In this document: positions 15,101-16,555 of the stretch, one piece after another
Position numbering within the stretch: position 1 is the first letter of the stretch
Layout: each line of letters begins with the position of its first letter
NCBI GenBank assembly: GCA_036271855.1
Contig: DATAZV010000529.1
Coordinates: forward strand, 1 to 16,555
Origin: JAQGMJ01 sp036271855
GTDB lineage: Bacteria > Pseudomonadota > Gammaproteobacteria > Burkholderiales > JAEUOS01
Reading direction: 5' to 3'
Length of the DNA: 16,555 nucleotides
The notes under the pieces: generated by a model
The model's database searches: none
Told to the model about the DNA's origin: nothing
The model's input: the letters and a program-made list of their open reading frames with translations, nothing else
Made by a program: the position numbers and the translations under genes

Positions 15101-15789
15101 GTGGTCACGCTGGCGGGCGCGGCGGCAAACGAGGTGATCACCGGCAGGGCGGCGATCTTCACGGCCACGGTCTTGGTGGCGTTGCCGTTCGGGCTGTTCG
15201 CCGTCAGGGTGTAGGTGGTGTTGGCGGTCGGGTTGACGGTCACGCTGTTGCCGGTGACGGTGCCCACGCCGGGCGCAACCGAGAAGCCGGTCGCATTGGT
15301 GGCCGCCCAGTTCAGCGTCACCGGATCACCGGACTTGACGGTGGCGGGAGTCGCGGTGAACGAGGTGATTTTCGCCGGGACCGGCTGGATCACGTTGACG
15401 GTCACGTCGGCGAACACCTGGCCGCCGGGGCCGTCGAAGTTCCACGCGGCCATGATGTATTTGGTGGTGACCGAAGGCTTGACGACGGTGCTCGTCTTGC
15501 CGCGCACGTCGCCCGGATCGGGAGACGGCTGGCCGGAGATCCACAGCACCGGGCCGTTGTCGATCTGCCAGTTGAGGGTAACGGAATCACCCTTGTTGAT
15601 GGTGGTGGATGAAGCCGTGAAAGAGTGGATGACAGGCGACACAAGGGCCGCTGCCTTTTTGGTCTGCCCCGCAGCCAATGCCGCGGATTGCCCGGTCAGC
15701 ATGGCGACGAAGCCCAGCAGCCAGACGAATTGCAGCATCAGCTGCTTCAATGTTTTTGGGAACGATGTTATTAGTCTTCGATTGTTCAT
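12169..15789 (-). CDS. Exported multidomain protein: five Ig-like repeats + heparinase II/III-like polysaccharide lyase region
   Basis: This 1206-residue protein starts at the ATG whose complement is 15787-15789, giving a Sec signal peptide (hydrophobic about 18-33, likely cut near ALAA-GQ). An in-frame TTG at 15840 is less likely; the Shine-Dalgarno (GGGCGG, about 11 bases upstream) is weak. Five Ig-like repeats of about 75-85 residues (51-134, 138-212, 216-290, 297-371, 381-456) share PxIxSFxAxPxxxxxGxxxTLxW...GTVTGxSVxVxPTxxTTYTLTAT. A six-proline stretch precedes the fifth. From about 463 an alpha-helical toroid-like region begins (HPRAWLTPP..., SLGYDWIYDLLSPAER, GNYFAGYYFALATAA). Beta-sandwich segments follow, with YRTGGDGQAVFRSDW, GSLVIQRGQYQFIVNA and AFLRPKLFVVYDRT; the FVVYDR pattern recurs in heparinase II/III-type lyases. 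No PEP-CTERM, LPXTG or dockerin tail is visible. Substrate and activity are unproven. Confidence 0.82.
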   Translation of the reverse strand: MNNRRLITSFPKTLKQLMLQFVWLLGFVAMLTGQSAALAAGQTKKAAALVSPVIHSFTASSTTINKGDSVTLNWQIDNGPVLWISGQPSPDPGDVRGKTSTVVKPSVTTKYIMAAWNFDGPGGQVFADVTVNVIQPVPAKITSFTATPATVKSGDPVTLNWAATNATGFSVAPGVGTVTGNSVTVNPTANTTYTLTANSPNGNATKTVAVKIAALPVITSFAAAPASVTTGTSTKLSWAVTDATSLSISPAPGTVTGTSVSVTPTADTTYVLTATSAAGSVTQSVPVKVTAAAVPKPTIGSFGASPASIPAGSSATLNWSITGADTVSIAPGVGTVTGSSVSVSPTATTTYTVTATNASGSVTKNAKVTISASAPPPPPPVPVISSFAPTPNFINPGDSATLTWAVSGADSVSISPAVGTVTGNSVAVKPAATTIYTLTATNANGSSTQSTLVGVATAGGGVSHPRAWLTPPLVATLSQRAAANDAAWIKLRNECDTLATYKVLFPDGGQYVDNTINGEYEFSGYIDPAISLGLCYQVAKNVDSTRAAKYGAKEKELLLALSDPTHHGAPTVDDGYGIRHYVPALSLGYDWIYDLLSPAERAQIYTEINRWIASYEKVGFGREFPQGNYFAGYYFALATAAVTTEGDNPQAAALWDDWYNRIHLGQVQPYYNKWLAGGGVPDGWNYGPLLTLNMSRALLAVSTAKGIDFIHDSAHPMTYADGHAKWMTQMTWPNGKTINDRGFLYTNSPNRPPSDVSGDWATEFNGLLQALHGDNSAIMQQYTADVRVFSKNSSNWVEFLYWNPSAPAANYKTDLSYRTGGDGQAVFRSDWTSNAVWGAFQAGPYTGYDGSGEEFFDEGSLVIQRGQYQFIVNAVGALTTPTPGTQDATDPTWTEIYNDVWSQTIDGASNPRRNFNTYHSKGSANGMFGQNENGTGSAKTTLSLFEDHGSFIMMRGSKLEDMYNSGNGITAWSRDVAFLRPKLFVVYDRTTTSSKATDDWMAWHTVPFPTQSPAGNGSTRVDVVDTRAVYGGNLFRGRMTTVLPANNVVKFVNIVDDKGVPQNKAYRMEVRRPTTGAGSATWLTVFDASDSAASAAGTVSPINLANNNVLSGDVEGTLISGTAGNNVVLFSKSGNAVTGTVSVSLPVAATYTLVTSLQPNVGYSVTSSVVNGALVLNVAQGGGFTTTPQGNLAINVSATGAVTAAQ
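14422..15639 (-). repeat. Five tandem Ig-like repeats within the exported protein
   Basis: The encoded repeat unit is about 75-85 residues (225-255 bases) and recurs five times near the N-terminus of the protein. Repeats 2-5 share the block GTVTGxSVxVxPT and a TTYTLTAT-like strand; the first is the most divergent and contains an insertion (PSPDPGDVRGKTSTVVKPS). At DNA level the copies are clearly diverged, so this is an old duplication series rather than recent slippage. Such repeats usually act as spacers or carbohydrate-binding modules. Confidence 0.88.
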
Positions 15790-16025
15790 ATGGGTATAAG
15801 CCGCCCTTTTAGTTAACAAAAATGCAAACTGCGGGCGCAATTTAAGTTATGCCTTTGTCCTAAATCCCTACGTTTGGCCCACGGATGGCAAATGTAGGCA
15901 CCCGCCCGCCAGTGCAGTCGGCGTGCGTGGGTAGCCAGTCAAATTCTTCCCGGTCGACCCGTCGATATGTTCGATCGGTGATCGATCCGTGGGTCTTTTG
16001 GGCGTTGGGCGCAATGCCTGCCTGT

Positions 16026-16049
16026 GCGCGAAAGCGAACGCTTTCGTGC
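16026..16049. repeat. Inverted repeat (10-pair hairpin)
   Basis: GCGCGAAAGC (16026-16035) and GCTTTCGTGC (16040-16049) pair with one G-T wobble around the loop GAAC. No T tract follows on either strand. It lies 29 bases from the next hairpin in the 3' flank of the BTAD gene, so it may be part of a tandem termination or RNA-stability structure. Confidence 0.5.
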
Positions 16050-16077
16050 CTTGCTTGTCCGCTTCGCGCGGCTCAAG

Positions 16078-16103
16078 GATGCGTGGGGTCGCCCCCACGC
16101 ATC
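16078..16103 (-). terminator. Hairpin just after the BTAD gene, possible terminator
   Basis: GATGCGTGGGG (16078-16088) pairs perfectly with CCCCACGCATC (16093-16103) around the loop TCGC. It starts 5 bases beyond the - strand stop codon, where an intrinsic terminator is expected. On the - strand it is followed by CTTGAGCC rather than a T tract, so it is imperfect as a Rho-independent terminator. Confidence 0.5.
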
Positions 16104-16108
16104 GCCCC

Positions 16109-16555
16109 CTACTGATGCAGGGAGTTGTACAGCGACGTGGTCTCGGCGGACGGCGCAATGCCAAGGATGATGGAGAGGTTTTCCCGGCATCGGCGATAGA
16201 CGCGGATCGCATCGGCGACGCTGCCGCGCTCGCGGTGACAGACCATCAGGCGCCGGTAGAACTCCTCGGCGAGGTTGTCCAGTTCGAGGCCGCGCTCGTA
16301 GATCAACGCGGCCTGTTCCCAGGATGAAGCTTCGCGGCTGTGGCCGATCTCCAGCACGTGGCGCAGATATTTCGCGCGCAGGCGATCGGTCGTCGATTGC
16401 GCCCAGGGCGCCGACGGCTCGTGGCAAAGAAAATGCCCCTTGTAGAGGGCCAATGCCGCCGCCGAGCGCATTTCCTGCTGGAACACCGGCTGCGGCAGGA
16501 CGTTGATCTCGGCTTCATGCGCCGGCATGGACAGATACTCGAATGCATCGGCATC
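16109..16555 (-). CDS. BTAD-containing transcriptional activator, C-terminal part (5' truncated by window edge)
   Basis: The frame is open from the window edge (…DADAFEYLSMPAHEAE) to TAG at 16109-16111, giving 148 visible residues; the ATG at 16526-16528 is internal. The sequence matches the bacterial transcriptional activation domain (BTAD) of SARP/AfsR- and MalT-like regulators: AALALYKGHFLCHEPSAPWAQSTTDRLRAKYLRHVL, then TPR-like helices with ASSWEQAALIYERGLELDNLAEEFYRRLMVCHRERG, and VADAIRVYRRCRENLSIILGIAPSAETTSLYNSL at the end. The DNA-binding part and any ATPase domain are outside the window, so the subtype is undecided. It is transcribed in the same direction as the exported protein gene, with about 320 bases between them, and could regulate it. 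Confidence 0.88.
   Translation of the reverse strand, partial: DADAFEYLSMPAHEAEINVLPQPVFQQEMRSAAALALYKGHFLCHEPSAPWAQSTTDRLRAKYLRHVLEIGHSREASSWEQAALIYERGLELDNLAEEFYRRLMVCHRERGSVADAIRVYRRCRENLSIILGIAPSAETTSLYNSLHQ

Larger units (their letters stand above)
15790..16108. other. Intergenic region upstream of the exported-protein gene
   Basis: This 319-base stretch holds the upstream region of the - strand exported protein and the 3' flank of the BTAD gene. Nearest the start codon it is AT-rich (15800-15875), in contrast with its surroundings, but no sigma-70 or sigma-54 promoter is convincing. A short direct repeat TAGG-GATT-TAGG appears on the - strand (complement of about 15867-15878). Two hairpins lie at 16026-16049 and 16078-16103. 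I see no gene in it; short open frames here lack family features. Confidence 0.5.

Noticed and set aside
11893..15612. A 1239-codon open frame on the + strand opposite the exported-protein gene
   Set aside because: It is an antisense shadow of a real - strand gene. The translation is Gly/Arg/Ala/Val-rich with no domain pattern, while the - strand has a signal peptide, Ig repeats and a terminator.
14422..15639. Possible CRISPR array or recent tandem DNA repeat
   Set aside because: The periodicity is about 225-255 bases and is seen at protein level as Ig-like domains; there are no short direct repeats with unique spacers.
15790..15840. Upstream TTG start for the exported protein (17 residues longer)
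   Set aside because: It adds residues before the signal peptide and uses a rarer start; the ATG at 15789 gives a normal Sec signal.

Overview
The window looks like part of a GC-rich betaproteobacterial chromosome, most likely Rhodocyclales or a relative. This rests on codon use, the RNase G/CbiX/tRNA-Ala(CGC) start and the style of the secretion genes; it is an inference, not a database result.

Left edge (1-1250): the C-terminal half of ribonuclease G (rng), a small CbiX-type chelatase, and a complete tRNA-Ala with anticodon CGC.

Centre (1549-11835, all + strand): a tightly packed 11-gene run. It begins with a secreted lytic transglycosylase. Next come gspG, gspF and gspE of a type II secretion (T2SS)/type IV pilus-like machine, then four alignment-complex proteins in PilM-PilN-PilO-PilP order and a lipoprotein secretin carrying N-terminal TPR-like helices and a C-terminal cohesin-like domain. 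Three further pseudopilins close the run, the last lacking the usual Glu5. Most junctions overlap by 1-20 bases or are only a few bases apart, so this is probably one operon. The parts form an envelope-spanning machine: the muramidase can open peptidoglycan, GspE powers it, GspF anchors the pseudopilus, PilM/N/O/P-like proteins link to the secretin pore, and GspG is the main pseudopilin. The ATPase/platform/major pseudopilin set looks T2SS-like, while the alignment complex is split and ordered as in type IV pili. No prepilin peptidase, GspN or canonical GspH-I-J-K set is present in the window.

Right side (11836-16555, genes on the - strand): a convergent intergenic region with two strong hairpins, one a textbook intrinsic terminator. 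Beyond it is a 1206-residue exported protein with five Ig-like repeats and a region resembling heparinase II/III-type polysaccharide lyases. Upstream of that lies a roughly 320-base gap with two more hairpins, then the C-terminus of a BTAD-type transcriptional activator that runs off the window. The exported lyase-like protein is an attractive but unproven client of the neighbouring secretion system.
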